64,000 nucleotides of DNA from Nelumbo lutea (taxonomy: Eukaryota > Streptophyta > Magnoliopsida > Proteales > Nelumbonaceae): NCBI GenBank assembly GCA_022828595.1, contig JAKGHH010000003.1:101951583-102015582 (forward strand), in the 5' to 3' direction. Positions within the stretch are counted from its first letter, which is position 1. The number at the start of each line of letters is the position of its first letter. The notes beneath the pieces were generated by a model. That model did not search any database. It was not told the DNA's origin and saw nothing but the letters and a program-made list of their open reading frames with translations. Below, piece by piece: positions 23,155-34,360 of the stretch. Position numbers and translations under genes: made by a program.

Positions 23155-23697
23155 GAGAAAATTTCTGATCAGTATCTTGTACTTTTGCTTGAGTAACAAT
23201 TTGATCCTCAAATTTTAAAATGCGACAATTCAGTATCAAAAGTTTCAAAATGCAATAATTCAATACTCAAACTTTCAAAATGTGACAATCCAGTACCCGT
23301 TCGTTAATCAGCTATTAAGTGACATTTGAAAAATCAAAAGTGCCCTAAAAATGCCATCTAATTCTCTTTATCAACCACCCAAACATTGACAATAAAATGA
23401 ACATCCCCAAATTTTAGATTCTTCTAAGATTTGGAACTGTTTAGTTTTTGGTCAATGTTTGGATGGTTGATAAAGAGAATCAGGTGGCATTCAAATGGCA
23501 TTTTTGACTTTTCAAATGTCACTTAATGACTGATTAATGGACTGGTTAACAACAAGTACTAGATTGTCACATTTTGGAAGTTCGGGTATTGGATTGTCAC
23601 ATTTTTGAAAGTTTGGATACTGGATTGTCACATTTTAAAGTCCGGGGACCAAATTGTCATTTGAGCCAAAGTACAAGGTATTGATCGGGAATTTTCC
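23155..23697. mobile_element. 543 bp Mutator-like hairpin element, second copy
   Basis: Long inverted halves start GAGAAAATTTCTGATCAGTA and end TATTGATCGGGAATTTTCC, homologous to 16225-16721. Flanks AAAAAATAA and TAAAAGTAA (23146-23154, 23698-23706) agree at 7 of 9 positions. A TGCGACAATTCAGTA / TTGGATTGTCACATTTT motif occurs two to three times in each arm, so part of the extra length comes from duplicated arm units. Confidence 0.8.
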
Positions 23698-23699
23698 TA

Positions 23700-24420
23700 A
23701 AAGTAATGTTGTTTGTATATAACTCTAAGTATAATATATAGTTCAATGAAGTCTTAATTATATATACTAGTGTAAGAGCATATGCATGCAAGTAGTTTTT
23801 AACCATACATGATATATGATATTTGGATTTAACTTTAATGAATTTATGGAACCCAGGTCAAGTATCCACCTCGCATCATGGGTTATGACTACACAATTAT
23901 ACCAAATTCTCTATGCTTGGAAGTCATGTCTACAATGTAGATCAATATTGTTTTAAAAAAATAACCAGGAATTGAAATTGTTTTTTTCTCTAGGTGGTAA
24001 ATCAGTGGTTTAACCGCTCAAGTCAAATGGGTCAATCTATAAAATCATAAATCATGTGATAATAAAAATACAAAATCTGTACCATTTATAAAAATGAGAA
24101 TGGTTGTCAAAAGACCTGATTTTTCTATTTTCACTATTGTCCCTTAGTTATCATACATGGGTTATCTGATTATCTATTTCCATTATTACCCCTACTATTG
24201 TCCCTCAGTTATTATACCTATGTAATCCAATTATCTATTTCCATTATTACCCCTCTTTAGTTATTATTATTCCAATTACATATCTATTTCTATTATTGTC
24301 CCTCCTTAGCCATTGTATCCTAATTTCTCTATAACCATTATATATTTCTATAATCTATAATAAAAATGAGGATGTTAACAATGTTTCATCAAAAAGTCTG
24401 ATTACACTTTCCCTTTTTAT
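23700..24420. other. Unassigned intergenic stretch with short CCC(T)-ATTATT repeats
   Basis: From 24110 to 24310 a loose repeat of about 60 bp (TATTGTCCCT..AGTTATTATA..ATCTATTTCCATTATTACCCC) occurs three times. No gene seen. Confidence 0.4.
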
Positions 24421-24424
24421 AGGG

Positions 24425-24890
24425 ATGCAAATGGATCAAATCGGATTCAAATCAAGGTATATCCAAATCCAATCTGATAAATTATAGGTCCAATCCAATC
24501 CGATCAGATCTCACAAATATTGATTTAGATTTGAATTCGATAAGGATGCTGGATATTCGAATCTGATCCAATCAGATTTATTTATTTTTTAAATCATAAA
24601 TTATTAAAAGGGTAAATATAAAATTTAAATAAAGAAAAGCAATAAAATGAAAGTATTTTTCAACTATTTTCATCATATATACATGTTTTTACAAAAAAAT
24701 AAATAATATAAAAATTTATAAAAATATGATATAAATAACATATTGGATCCTTTTTAATCGAATAGGGGTGATCTGAATTTGATTCAGTTTTTAATCCAAT
24801 CCAAAAATCCATAATGAAGATATCCAAATCCGATAAAATAGGATTAGACTTTGGATCAGGTCGAATCATGATCCCGTTTTACCCTTTATG
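24425..24890. mobile_element. hAT-like 'GGATGCAAATGGATC' element
   Basis: The left end AGGGATGCAAATGGATCAAATCGG and right end GAATCATGATCCCGTTTTACCCT are imperfect inverses around a GATCCAATCC-rich body with an AT-rich centre. No convincing target duplication. Confidence 0.4.
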
Positions 24891-25084
24891 TTTTTTGTTA
24901 TTCCAATATTTATTTGACCTATCATTAAATGGGATGTACACTATGAAACAAAGTTTTTTCCAATAAAAATGAATATTAAGCATTAACATACTGAATATCA
25001 ACCAAAGTTGCATCTTCTCATTTTTACCTTCACCATTTTTTTGCTATTCCAATGTTTGATCTTTCATAAATGTGAAACTATAAA

Positions 25085-25211
25085 GTGGGATATACCTAAC
25101 ATAAGCCGATCAATGTAACAATTGGACTAGCCCAAACACCCGAGTTGTGTTGGGCTTGGGTTTTGAGGCTCGTGCATTAGCACGATATAGAACAAAAAAG
25201 TGGGCCATGCT

Positions 25212-25249
<38 letters not shown>

Positions 25250-25640
25250 TATTGTACTATTTTGTTTAAATTATATTATAATTTTTTTTAATTTCATATA
25301 TAAACAATTGTATACATCAAAATTTATATAGAATAAAATTTTAGTATTTTTCAATTTCTTGTTTATTTAGTTAATTTATTTAACTTTTCATTATTTTTTT
25401 AAATTTTTAATAAAAAATCATGCCTCTCACACCCCAACCTATGGCTGAGCCCGCCTGGACTTGTGTTGTAGGCCAAACCTTGGAAGAGTTTCAGCCTTTC
25501 AAGCCAGGTAGGGCATGACCCAACTTAGGACCATGTGTCGACATGGCATGGCCTATTAAAGCATAGACAACCCGTAAAAATCATGTTGTGTCAGCATGAC
25601 ACAACCCACTTTATATTTTTTGATGAAATAGTGGAAAGTG
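25085..25640. repeat. GGGCTTGGG/AGCCC-rich element body with (TA)13 tract
   Basis: GCCCAAACACCCGAGTTGTG..GGGCTTGGG at the left and CATGACCCAACTTAGG..GACACAACCC at the right resemble the bodies of the hAT-like elements at 29321 and 47173. The middle has a (TA)n microsatellite at 25215-25241. The ends could not be located. Confidence 0.35.
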
Positions 25641-26005
25641 CAAATTAGAGACAATACAAAAAAGGGCACGAAGAATAGTAAATAACACACATACAAACAA
25701 ATGAGAAAGTAATAGCAAAGAAATAATCATAAATTGTCAAACATCAAGCAAACCACTTTCTAAATGACTTAAATCCAAGTTCTTTCCAACTTATTATCAA
25801 ATCGATATTTTCATCCCAAATTATATTTTCTTTGTCATACTTTATTTGTATTAATGAGTTTAGTTATAGTTTTAACTATTATTTTTTTCATTCATTTTCA
25901 CCCATGCATCACACGGCTTCTCTACTAGTAAGTATAAAAATTAGTTAAACGTGCAAAATACAACTAAATATGCATGTATCTGATATTATAAATTCATTGT
26001 ATTAA

Positions 26006-26163
26006 CCAATTAATCATGGCTCGGTGGGTAAGTTTTTCCGGCTGTTTAAAGCGAAGACCTGTGATTAAATCCTGCTGCCACCAGGGTTGGAGGGTTATGG
26101 ATACGAGGAGATAGGTTACCCTGTTATGTTAACAAGCAAATATATATATAAAGAAAAAAAAAA
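26006..26163 (+). mobile_element. tRNA-derived SINE with target duplication
   Basis: A 12 bp direct repeat TCATTGTATTAA (25994-26005 and 26164-26175) flanks about 158 bp ending in an A-rich tail. The head contains a good pol III box A, TGGCTCGGTGGG (26017-26028), and a degraded box B, GTGATTAAATCC (26061-26072), about 32 bp further on. Head, body and A-tail order with a long, staggered duplication is the normal LINE-mobilised SINE arrangement. The match to box B is imperfect, so the copy is old. No family name is assigned. Confidence 0.8.
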
Positions 26164-26179
26164 TCATTGTATTAAACAA

Positions 26180-27345
26180 AGTAAGTGCAAAAAACAAAAG
26201 AAATATTATAATAAATAATGAAAATGACTAAAAAAATGCAGAAAAAAAAGAGATATTTAATGTCTAAGCCATGGATCAAATGGTTCGACAGTTCCACACA
26301 TTTTTCTCTCTAAGCAGATGGCGGTTCAAGGGTTCGACTGGTCCAAATTGGCAAGGTCAATGATAGGTTCTTTCTCTGGCTACCTTTTTCCTCCTCATTT
26401 TCTATAGATGTTTTTTTTTTTTACTCCTAGTACTATTTTCTGATATTTTAGAAATCATTAGGTTAAGTGAGATACCAATTGGAAGGAATGGCTTGTCTTC
26501 ATGTTATACACAGACCTTCATTTGTGTTTAAAGCTCAATTCGAGTCAACTATTGACCCTAGGTGGAGCTCTCTTCTCCATGGTGTTTGGAAGCGTGAGAG
26601 TTTTTTTGAGACCGATTTTCAAGAAAAAATGCCTATGCTTCCAAAACCTGTTTTTCACAAAAAAAAAAAAAATAATGCTTCTGCCACGTAGGCAATGAGC
26701 AACACCATGTTGTTTGATAAGGTGATTTTCATCACCGTTTTTCATGTATGTGCTGATAAGTAAACACCACATAAGATATACATCAATCAACCGTTGGGGG
26801 AAATAGTTTACCAATGCATGAAACGCCAGATTTGACATTTCATGCATCAGTGGGGTCCCGATTTTCAAGGCATGCCCAATTTTTTAATAATCGGTTGAAC
26901 CAAACAATGAGATACATGGGCATTTATTGAAACGCCTATATAGATCCAATGTGGCACCGTTTTTTGAAAAACGGCCATGATTCCAAACCCCCTCATTAGT
27001 CCCTCACTAAAATAGAGATTTAATTAGAGAATACAGACCAAGACTGTTCATTGCCTGACATGTTTGATTGCATTCTTTCCTAAGCTCTCTCTCTCTCTCT
27101 CTCTCATTAAACAGGAATGAATAACTAATTGTTTCTAAACTATTTTTTATTGGTTTTTTAGTTTTCTTTACCAACTCTTCGACCTATGATTCACTATCCC
27201 TCTCTCTTGAATTTTGAAAGAATCTCCCACTTGTCACTGTTCCAACTGTACAGATGAATAAAAACTTCTGAAGGGGAGGAATATATAAAAACTCTGAAGT
27301 GTTGGTAATATACTACAATATTTCATATAAGAAATTTGGTGTAAA
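26180..27345. other. Unassigned intergenic stretch
   Basis: It includes a (CT)n tract at 27088-27105. No gene was recognised; open frames near 26470-26870 lack family resemblance. Confidence 0.35.
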
Positions 27346-27347
27346 AC

Positions 27348-27570
27348 ATAGGATCGGTTTGGTTTGCAGGAATAAGGGTTTGGGTTCAGAATAGAAATGT
27401 CTCATTTCTAATGGAAAGGCATTCCCCATTTGAAGGAATGATCATTCCCTCCTCCCTTAGAAATGAGAATCCATTCCAATTGATTCTAATTCCCATTTGA
27501 ACCAAATAAGCAGAGAAATAGGCTGCATTCCAATTTCAATTCCTGACTATAAATCAAACGGACCTGTAGT
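27348..27570. mobile_element. Tourist-like MITE
   Basis: Left GGATCGGTTTGGTTTGCAGG and right CTATAAATCAAACGGACC are inverse. The interior shares GAATGATCATTCC / CATTCCAATT words with 5882-6153 and 31875-32277. Confidence 0.55.
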
Positions 27571-28283
27571 GCAATGTGTTTGAGTCTTTGTTTGAATTAT
27601 TCTCTCTATATATATTTATGAGAGAGAAACTCTTCAAACTATATTAGCTGCCATTATTATTAAAGAAGACTTTGCGAGTTAACTGTTGAGATAAGGAGCC
27701 AAAAAAGAACCAAGAATCGTACAAATGGAAGCAAGATACGGGGTCCAACAAAATAGCTTCACTTCTATTCATGGTAAGTTTTCATCCCAAAAAGCCTCTC
27801 CCAGTCCCACAGACCATGCATGATCAATGCTTTCAACCCGCTGTTGACCTGCCAATTGAATTGTTTGAACTGTCACCCGGTCAGGATTTTGGGTTCAGTT
27901 CAGTCAAGACCTGTCAGATGGTCAAATACCGTTGCCTTGGTCAAGAACCGTTTGGCCCGGATGGTTCGACCACTAACACGTGCGACCTAGTGCCTGGGAT
28001 GCGGGTTGCATACACAATGAGTACAAACTTTTGGAGGCCATAACTTTGCACTCCGATGCCTGATTGGGGTGATTCTTTTTATTTTTTATTTTGGGTAACT
28101 TTTCGAGATCTATGTCCCATAGAGGCATAGGCGCCTTGCCCCGCTATTTTCATAAAAAATAATCATTTTTGGCCTCAAATTACAATTTATAATATTTTTT
28201 ATAAATAAAAATAAAAAATATAAATCAAATATAAAATAATACATATAATACATCTATAACATATTTATACATTATTTATTGCT

Positions 28284-28482
28284 AAGACGATTCGGCCTCC
28301 AATAAGGCTTAAAAGCTTCTGCCTTCTCGTCCACACTTAAACAGCCTGGATTATCACATGTTTTGTCATTAATGACTCACAACCCAGAGGCAAAGACGAT
28401 TCGGCCTACAATAAGGCTTAAAAGCTTCTGCCTTCTCGTCCACACTTAAACAGCCTGGATTATCACATGTTTTGTCATTAAT
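28284..28482 (+). repeat. Recent 109 bp tandem duplication
   Basis: The block starting AAGACGATTCGGCCTCCAAT at 28284 recurs from 28393 with a single change (CCTCCA to CCTACA) over about 90 bp. The spacing is 109 bp. Near-identity suggests a young duplication. The sequence itself is not recognised. Confidence 0.9.
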
Positions 28483-28571
28483 TTGGAATTCTGTACACAT
28501 CTACACCAGGCTGGCAAGGGTTATTGAAGCGGTCAACAAGGAACCAAACTCTAGTCAGGCCATTATCCAAC

Positions 28572-28739
28572 GACATCAAATCAACCTCCCACAACGTCTC
28601 ACAGCACATTCCCACTGTGTATTAGAAACATCTCTTAATGATAATATCAGAAATGATGATATCATCATTTGAAGATATTTCCAATACATTAGCCCGGATG
28701 TTTTGGAGAACAATCTTATGGGAGGTCTGGTTTGAACTC
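28572..28739. mobile_element. Mutator-like MITE, copy 3
   Basis: Ends GACATCAAATCAACCTCCCA and GGGAGGTCTGGTTTGAACTC. Flanks TTATCCAAC (28563-28571) and TTATCCAGC (28740-28748) form a 9 bp duplication with one mismatch. The internal core ATTAGAAACATCTCTTAATG is near the left and GAAGATATTTCCAATAC near the right. Confidence 0.8.
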
Positions 28740-29079
28740 TTATCCAGCCATATCCCTACAGTCAGGTGGAGAGAGAGAGAGGAGGGAGGCATGTGCTTTT
28801 CACATGAAAGCAATAGGTTAGTCTAAACATTGAACAATTAACTCCTCAACCAAATGGTAGGTTGTCTTATAGGTATGGAATAATAGATAATGTGTCTGAA
28901 TCAAGTCATTATAGCTTAGGTCTCTTTCTATCTCTATTTAATATTGGTTGTTGTTTTTTTTAATTTCCTTCGTATAATGGAGATGAATATCTTGATGTTG
29001 CCTTTCTTTCATTTCTATCCTCACTTTGTTATCACTATATCCATATACAATTCCTACAGCTAATAAGCTAGAAGAGCTG

Positions 29080-29178
29080 AGGTGTCCCAACGATTTGCAC
29101 ACATCCTTCCGTGTATTGGGTTAGGGAGATGTTCCCGATACTCGGTGGGATGTGCCTATGAGGTCGGTGTGAGGTGGG
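29080..29178. mobile_element. Fragment of the Mutator-like MITE family
   Basis: It holds the family core (CGTGTATTGGGTTAGGGAGATGTTCCCGATAC within 29110-29142) and GGGATGTGCCTATGAGG to its right. The termini are not clear. Confidence 0.4.
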
Positions 29179-29225
29179 TCTAGATGCCAAGTGGGTGTCA
29201 ATCTCTTTTATTAGGCATTTTAGCG

Positions 29226-29925
29226 AGTTCACATCAGTGCCCCACAATGCCCCAATCACACCTCGACCTTGTATTGGGAGCATCTCCCGGTGACAAGTAC
29301 GGGATGTGTTGTGAGGCATCTAGAGGTGTAAAGTGGGTCATGCCGTGTGCGGCCTGTGCAAAGTGTGGGTCGTGCTGTGTCGTCCTCCCCGGTGAAAATT
29401 TTGGGGGTTGGCTCGACATGGCCCACTGCCCAGGCATGTGCAGACCCGTGCCATGCCATGGGCCAAGCCCTGGACCAGGTTGGGCCGTGCATCGGGCCAA
29501 ATCTATTTATTTAAAAAAATGACAAAAAACTTAAAATTTTAATTTTATATGAATTTTGTGTGTAAGATTGCTTATATATAATTAAATGAATTAGTATAAT
29601 AAAATTAAAAAATATTTATTTTATTAATATATTATATACTATATATTATTATATAATTATAATTTATATAATATTATATAAATATCTAATATATATAAAT
29701 AATATATATGGGTTGTATTGGGCTAGGCTGCGGGCTAGGTCATTTCAGCCTGTGGACCTAAAACCCCAGGCCCAGCACGGCCCATATGATCATGTTGGGC
29801 CTGGCATGGCCTGCAGACCGTCATGCCAGACTGGTCCAAGTTTGTGTCCGGCCATGCCGGGCCGCGGGCGGCACGACCCGATTTACACCTCTAGGGGCAT
29901 TATGGGATGCCCTTCCCCTCAAGTT
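29226..29925. mobile_element. MITE of the same family split by a later hAT insertion
   Basis: The left part has CAGTGCCCCACAATGCCCC (29234 on), the TATTGGGAGCATCTCCCGG core and GGGATGTGTTGTGAGGCAT. The right arm GGGGCATTATGGGATGCCC continues at 29894, past the 573 bp insertion. Removing the insertion restores a folded element of about 130 bp. Confidence 0.55.
29321..29893. mobile_element. hAT-like element nested in the MITE
   Basis: Ends TAGAGGTGTAAAGTGGGTCATG and CACGACCCGATTTACACCTCTA are good inverted repeats. Flanks GAGGCATC and GGGGCATT (29313-29320, 29894-29901) agree at 6 of 8. Arms full of GGCCCAGCACGGCCCATG-type words surround an AT-rich centre (29510-29710). Confidence 0.75.
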
Positions 29926-29937
29926 TGTTGGCCCGAG

Positions 29938-30250
29938 CAATGTTTTAAAAACTGATCTAGAATCAAAACCATTATAGCCATCGGTTTCCGAGTCAATTAT
30001 TCGATCGTCCAGTTCAAATAGATGGCCCGTTCTAACAAAAAATAAAAATTTAAAAAAAAATAATTAAAATAAAAATGACCAGAAATTGTTGAATGGATCA
30101 ACAGTTCAACCACCCAGGTCAATAGGTCGTTAACCAATTCAATGATTTTTGGCCGGGAGCCAAGTTTGGAGTAAAATAGAACTGATTACTTGGATGATTT
30201 CCGATCCAAATGGTCCAACCATCCAGGTCAATGGCAATTCGAAAACATTG
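29938..30250. mobile_element. hAT-like 'CATGGTTTTNAAAA' element with duplication GGCCCGAG
   Basis: GGCCCGAG occurs exactly at 29930-29937 and 30251-30258. Ends CAATGTTTTAAAAACTG and CAATTCGAAAACATTG. The body follows the family order (CGGTTTCCGAG, GATGGCCCGTTCTAAC, GGTCAATAGG). Confidence 0.88.
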
Positions 30251-30259
30251 GGCCCGAGA

Positions 30260-30706
30260 TTTTAACATTATTCCAAGTAATGGACCGTTAGGAATTTCTC
30301 ATAATCAATCAGTTGAAAGTTTCAGCATCTTGTTCATGGGGCTACACAATAACAACAATAACGGGTAACCCATCTCCCAAATCCCAAACCCACAACCTCG
30401 GTGAAGGCAGGTCTTCCCTACCAAACACGTTACTAACTGAATTAGTCGGCACCTTCCCATCAATTTATATTTTGATGGAATATGTATCTACCCAAATGTG
30501 ATCTAATATGATCCAATCTAAATCAATAATGTTTAGCCATTTGCATTTATAAGCATAAAATTAATACATATCTATTAATAAAGTTGTTTTGAATATGTAT
30601 GTTTACTTAAAAAGTCACAGGTCCCACGTCTCATAGAAATTATTTTCAAATAAATTCATTTTAGTTAATTTTGTTAATAGCACAGAATATTTTAATTATT
30701 TTTAAT
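30260..30706. other. Unassigned intergenic stretch
   Basis: No gene or element boundary recognised. Confidence 0.35.
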
Positions 30707-30709
30707 TTA

Positions 30710-31397
30710 GATTATGTTTGCGAGTGTTTAAAAATAAGTGCTTATTTGGGATGGACCACACCATTAAGTACTTATTAGTGTTTTGGAAATAAGCCTGAAA
30801 AAAAATGCTTATTTTTTAAACCCAAATTTTCAGCTTTCTTTAAGTGCTCATACAATAGTACTTATTCACTTTTTTCTCCCATAATTGTCCCCAGTGAATT
30901 TTTAGAATACCAATTATAACCCTTTTACGAAAGCACTTTTATAAAAGTACTTTTACAAAAGTATTTTTATGGAAGCACTTGTACAAAAGTACTTTATAAA
31001 AGCAATTCTATAAAAGTACTTTTATCAAAGCACTTTTATAAAGTATTTTTACGAAAGCACTTTTACGAACAAAAGAACTTTTATATAAGCACTTTTACGA
31101 AAGCACTTTTATAAAAGTACCTTTGTGAAAGCATTTTTATATGAAACCACTTTTATGAAAGTACTTTTATACATTCAGTTTGGATTGGATATTTTGAAAA
31201 TTTAAAATAAAATGAAGGACAAAAGAGTCATAAGTGCTTATTGGAGAAAAATACCACCAAACACCCAATATAAAATAAGTTCTTATTTTTTAAAATAAAC
31301 ACTTAAAAAAATTAGGTGTCAAATGCAAATAAGTACTTATTTTAAGCATTTATTCAATAAGCATTTATTTTTAACATAAACACTCTCAAACATGACC
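30710..31397. mobile_element. 688 bp PIF/Harbinger-type element with an ACTTTTATAAAAGT array
   Basis: TTA at 30707-30709 and 31398-31400. The ends GATTATGTTTGCGAGTGTTTA and TAAACACTCTCAAACATGACC are inverse. Between 30925 and 31175 a degenerate unit of about 18 bp (GAAAGCACTTTTATAAAAGTACTTTTAC) repeats about a dozen times. Each unit is self-complementary, so the region can fold in many registers. No coding sequence. Confidence 0.8.
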
Positions 31398-31874
31398 TTA
31401 ATTTATTAATGGCATTGAATAACCGAATCCAATTAAGCCCTATTTAAATCAAAATGGATAGGAACATACGCCATTATTTAGTTACTTCAATGTTAACTTG
31501 CCCAAAAACAGGGCCTTTATTCTGGCTACGAACAGGCGTTTTGGGGGGCTTAAATTTGGCCCAATTCCGGCTCCAAATCAACTTTCCACATATAAGATAT
31601 TGCCTGGTTTTTACCCCAAATAAAAAAAAAAAAAAAGAAAAGAAAAGATATTGCCTGATTGGTTGACCTTCTTGGCCAAATAATCTGACAAATAGATCGC
31701 TCTCATGGACTCTAGTTGGTTTCTAAGGTTCAAAATTTCAATATGATACGCTCTATATCGGATTATTATACTGTCCTAAACCCAAATTAGAGGTGTTTCG
31801 GTTTTTTACTATTTTTAGGGGTACGCATGCTTAAAACTGACCCTGATACAATTTTGAAAAATAAAACATTAGGG

Positions 31875-32277
31875 CTCGCTTGGTTCTTGGGAATAGGGGT
31901 CTAGAATCGGAATCGGAATGGGTCACTCCAATTCTAAATGTTTGGTTAGGCGGAATAAGAATCTCATTCCCATTTCTGGTGGAATGGCCATTGCCTCCCC
32001 TCCCTTGAAAATGAAATCACATTCCAGCTTATTCCAAATCCAAATGTTTGGTTAGGTAGAATAAGAATCCCATTCCCATACCTATTGGAATGGCAAATCA
32101 CATTCCAGCTTACTCCAAATCCAAATGTTTGGTTGGGCAGAATAAGAATCCCATTCCAATTCCTATTGGAATGGCCATTCCCTCCCCCTTCCAACTTGTT
32201 CCAATTCCTGTTTGAACAAACCAAATTATGGGAAAGATCACTCTGATTCTGATTGTGACTATGAACCAAATGAACCC
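31875..32277. mobile_element. Tourist-like element with three internal repeats
   Basis: Left GGGCTCGCTTGGTTCTTGGG (after TTA) and right ATGAACCAAATGAACCC (before TTC) are inverse. The interior contains AAATGTTTGGTTAGGCGGAATAAGAATC.. three times (about 31936, 32041 and 32120). These units look like tandemly copied arms. Confidence 0.65.
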
Positions 32278-32278
32278 T

Positions 32279-32610
32279 TCGATTAACAAAATAATAAAGT
32301 AGTGAAACATCCGATAAGCCTTTTGTGCATATTGGATGCTTCGATACTTTAAATCAGGCCATCATAGTTCTTGCAAATGAAAGAGTACAACAAATATGTA
32401 AAGTACAAATGCATACAAAATGCATGGTTTTGCAATCTACATATATATTTGTATTTGTACTTCTTCCAAACCGAGCCAAAAGGGAGGGAAGTGGGAGGCT
32501 GTGCTTTCCCATCGAGGCTTCATCCTCCCCTTGTGCTCTAATGTTTTAGGGCTATTTATATCCTATTTGGCTCACTGCTTGGTCACCTGGCTTATTCATC
32601 AGACTGGGCT
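32279..32610. other. Unassigned intergenic stretch
   Basis: No gene recognised. Confidence 0.3.
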
Positions 32611-32614
32611 GACT

Positions 32615-32771
32615 CGGTTCAAATCAGCCCCCCACAACGTCCCACAGCACATCCCCGCCGTGTATTGAGAACATCTCCCAATAATGACATAATCATTTTT
32701 GGTATATTATCGGTAGATGTTTCCAATACACGGGTGTGCAGTGAGACGTTGTGGGGGGCTGATTTGATCTC
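32615..32771. mobile_element. Mutator-like MITE, copy 4
   Basis: The best preserved arms of the family: TTCAAATCAGCCCCCCACAA at the left and TTGTGGGGGGCTGATTTGATC at the right. The core TATTGAGAACATCTCCC is near 32662 and GGTAGATGTTTCCAATACACG near 32711. No 9 bp duplication was found around this copy. Confidence 0.75.
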
Positions 32772-32826
32772 AGATTTTGAAATCTATACTCTTACACAGT
32801 TACACTTGTAACATACTTGGGTCAGT

Positions 32827-33246
32827 GAATGACAGATAAGGGTGCCAATGGACCGGTTTTGAATTGGACCTATCCAGTTCAAAATCAATTTGGATGAATT
32901 GGAAGGACCAACAAGACATATTGGGTTGGACCAATTCGGTCCAAAATATTTATTAGATTGGATTGGACCTGGTCCTTCCATAACAATTTTTTATTGGATT
33001 GGGTTGGATTAAGTCAATATCTGGTCCATTGGTATAGGATAAGAATATATGTGTCAATGGACCGGGTTTGGGTTGAAATCAATCTAAATCAAAATGAATT
33101 TGAATAGATTGGACGGTCCAGACATTGAATTGGACCGATCCAAATTGGTCCAAAACATTCATTGGATTGGATTGGATCTGGTCTATTTATAATGGACTCA
33201 CATTGGACTGGATCGAATTGGACCAAATCCAATCCAATTGACACCT
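32827..33246. mobile_element. Tandem or nested hAT-like 'GGTGCCAATGGACC' elements
   Basis: Left end AGGGTGCCAATGGACCGG at 32839 and a second left end ATGTGTCAATGGACCGGG near 33051 share one right end, CCAATTGACACCTTG, at 33233-33247. The bodies are GGATTGGATTGGACC-rich and match 19276-19440. Confidence 0.5.
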
Positions 33247-33635
33247 TGTCCTTGGGACATCCATTGTATGTCTCTGTCTCCAGTCTGTAGTCTGTGCTGT
33301 GTAGATAAACTCCCACATCTTATAGAGAAATCCTTTTTGCTTCTGCAAGAATATTTTTATAGGATTCTTTTTTGTTCCAATAATCCAACTTTTGCTTTCT
33401 TTAACATGCACGTCCCTACTTGCTTTTCTTTTTTTAATTGATGAAACCACTTGTCCATGGATTCTCTGATTTTTGAATGCTTTTGAGCATGGATTCAGAG
33501 GGGAGATAGCTTGGTCAATAACAGATTAGCTACCTAACTTCTCCTATCTACAAACCTATCCCAGCCATTCTATTCTCTACTCATGGTTTATGATTATGAA
33601 CAGAGAGAGAGGTGGGAATGTGGGATTCATGAATC

Positions 33636-33913
33636 AAGATTTTTTAAACTGGATCGGACATAGAACCATTGTAGCTAGGGACTGGTTTTTGGGTCGAATA
33701 ATGATCTGACCATCTAATTCAAATGGAAGGCCTATTTTGACTTTAAAATTAAAAAAAACGGCTAAAATTGTTGTCCAGATTGGTGGGTTGACAGTTCGAC
33801 TATCCGAGCTAATGGGTTACTGATCAAATGAATAAAAAAAAAAAAAAAAAAACGGTTTTAGGATGAAACGAAACCGGCTCCCGAGTTTTCCGGTCCGATT
33901 TTCAAAACCATGC
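33636..33913. mobile_element. hAT-like 'CATGGTTTTNAAAA' element with duplication CATGAATC
   Basis: CATGAATC occurs exactly at 33628-33635 and 33914-33921. The right end CGATTTTCAAAACCATGC is typical; the left end AAGATTTTTTAAACTGG is diverged. The interior has an A-run at 33834-33851 and follows the family order. It lies about 0.35 kb upstream of the CASPL promoter at 34269. Confidence 0.88.
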
Positions 33914-34268
33914 CATGAATCATAAATGGAAGGAATACCCACCATTAGAGATAAGACAAATAAAGTCGATCGGTAAGGTCTTTTCGTGGGTCCCACTTCT
34001 GTCATGAAGGGAGATGAATCCAGGGAATTGCAGCCTGGCGTTGTCTCTGCAAATTTGGTTTATTTAAGAAAGAAGAAAAATGGATGATCCAAGAAACCCT
34101 TTTTCATACTGTACGTACATGTGAAACCCAAAGAGTTGTGAGTTTGGAATATAATTGAGGATACATCCTTCCACCCATTTGTCATTTCTTTAATTTTCAA
34201 TTGGTATTATGTAAGAGGCGTATCGAACCGTCCAAGCAACGCAACACTCAGCAGTCAGCTCAGCCTTC

Positions 34269-34276
34269 TATATAAG
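34269..34276 (+). promoter_or_regulatory. TATA box of the plus-strand CASPL gene
   Basis: TATATAAG lies 85 bp before the start codon at 34361, with a CT-rich leader after it (CTCCATTTCTTATCATCTCT). Confidence 0.65.
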
Positions 34277-34360
34277 AAATCTCCATTTCTTATCATCTCT
34301 AGTCTGCAGATATCCAGCATTAATTCATCTTGGGTTTCAAGCTTAACGTCGTACGAACCC

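Noticed and set aside
26016..26075. Possible tRNA gene
   Set aside because: Box A is good, but box B is degraded and no cloverleaf forms; the flanking duplication and A-tail show a SINE.
29184..29522. Overlapping frames rich in Cys, His, Gly and Pro
   Set aside because: They come from GGCCC/GGGCC-rich arms of a hAT-like element nested in a MITE.
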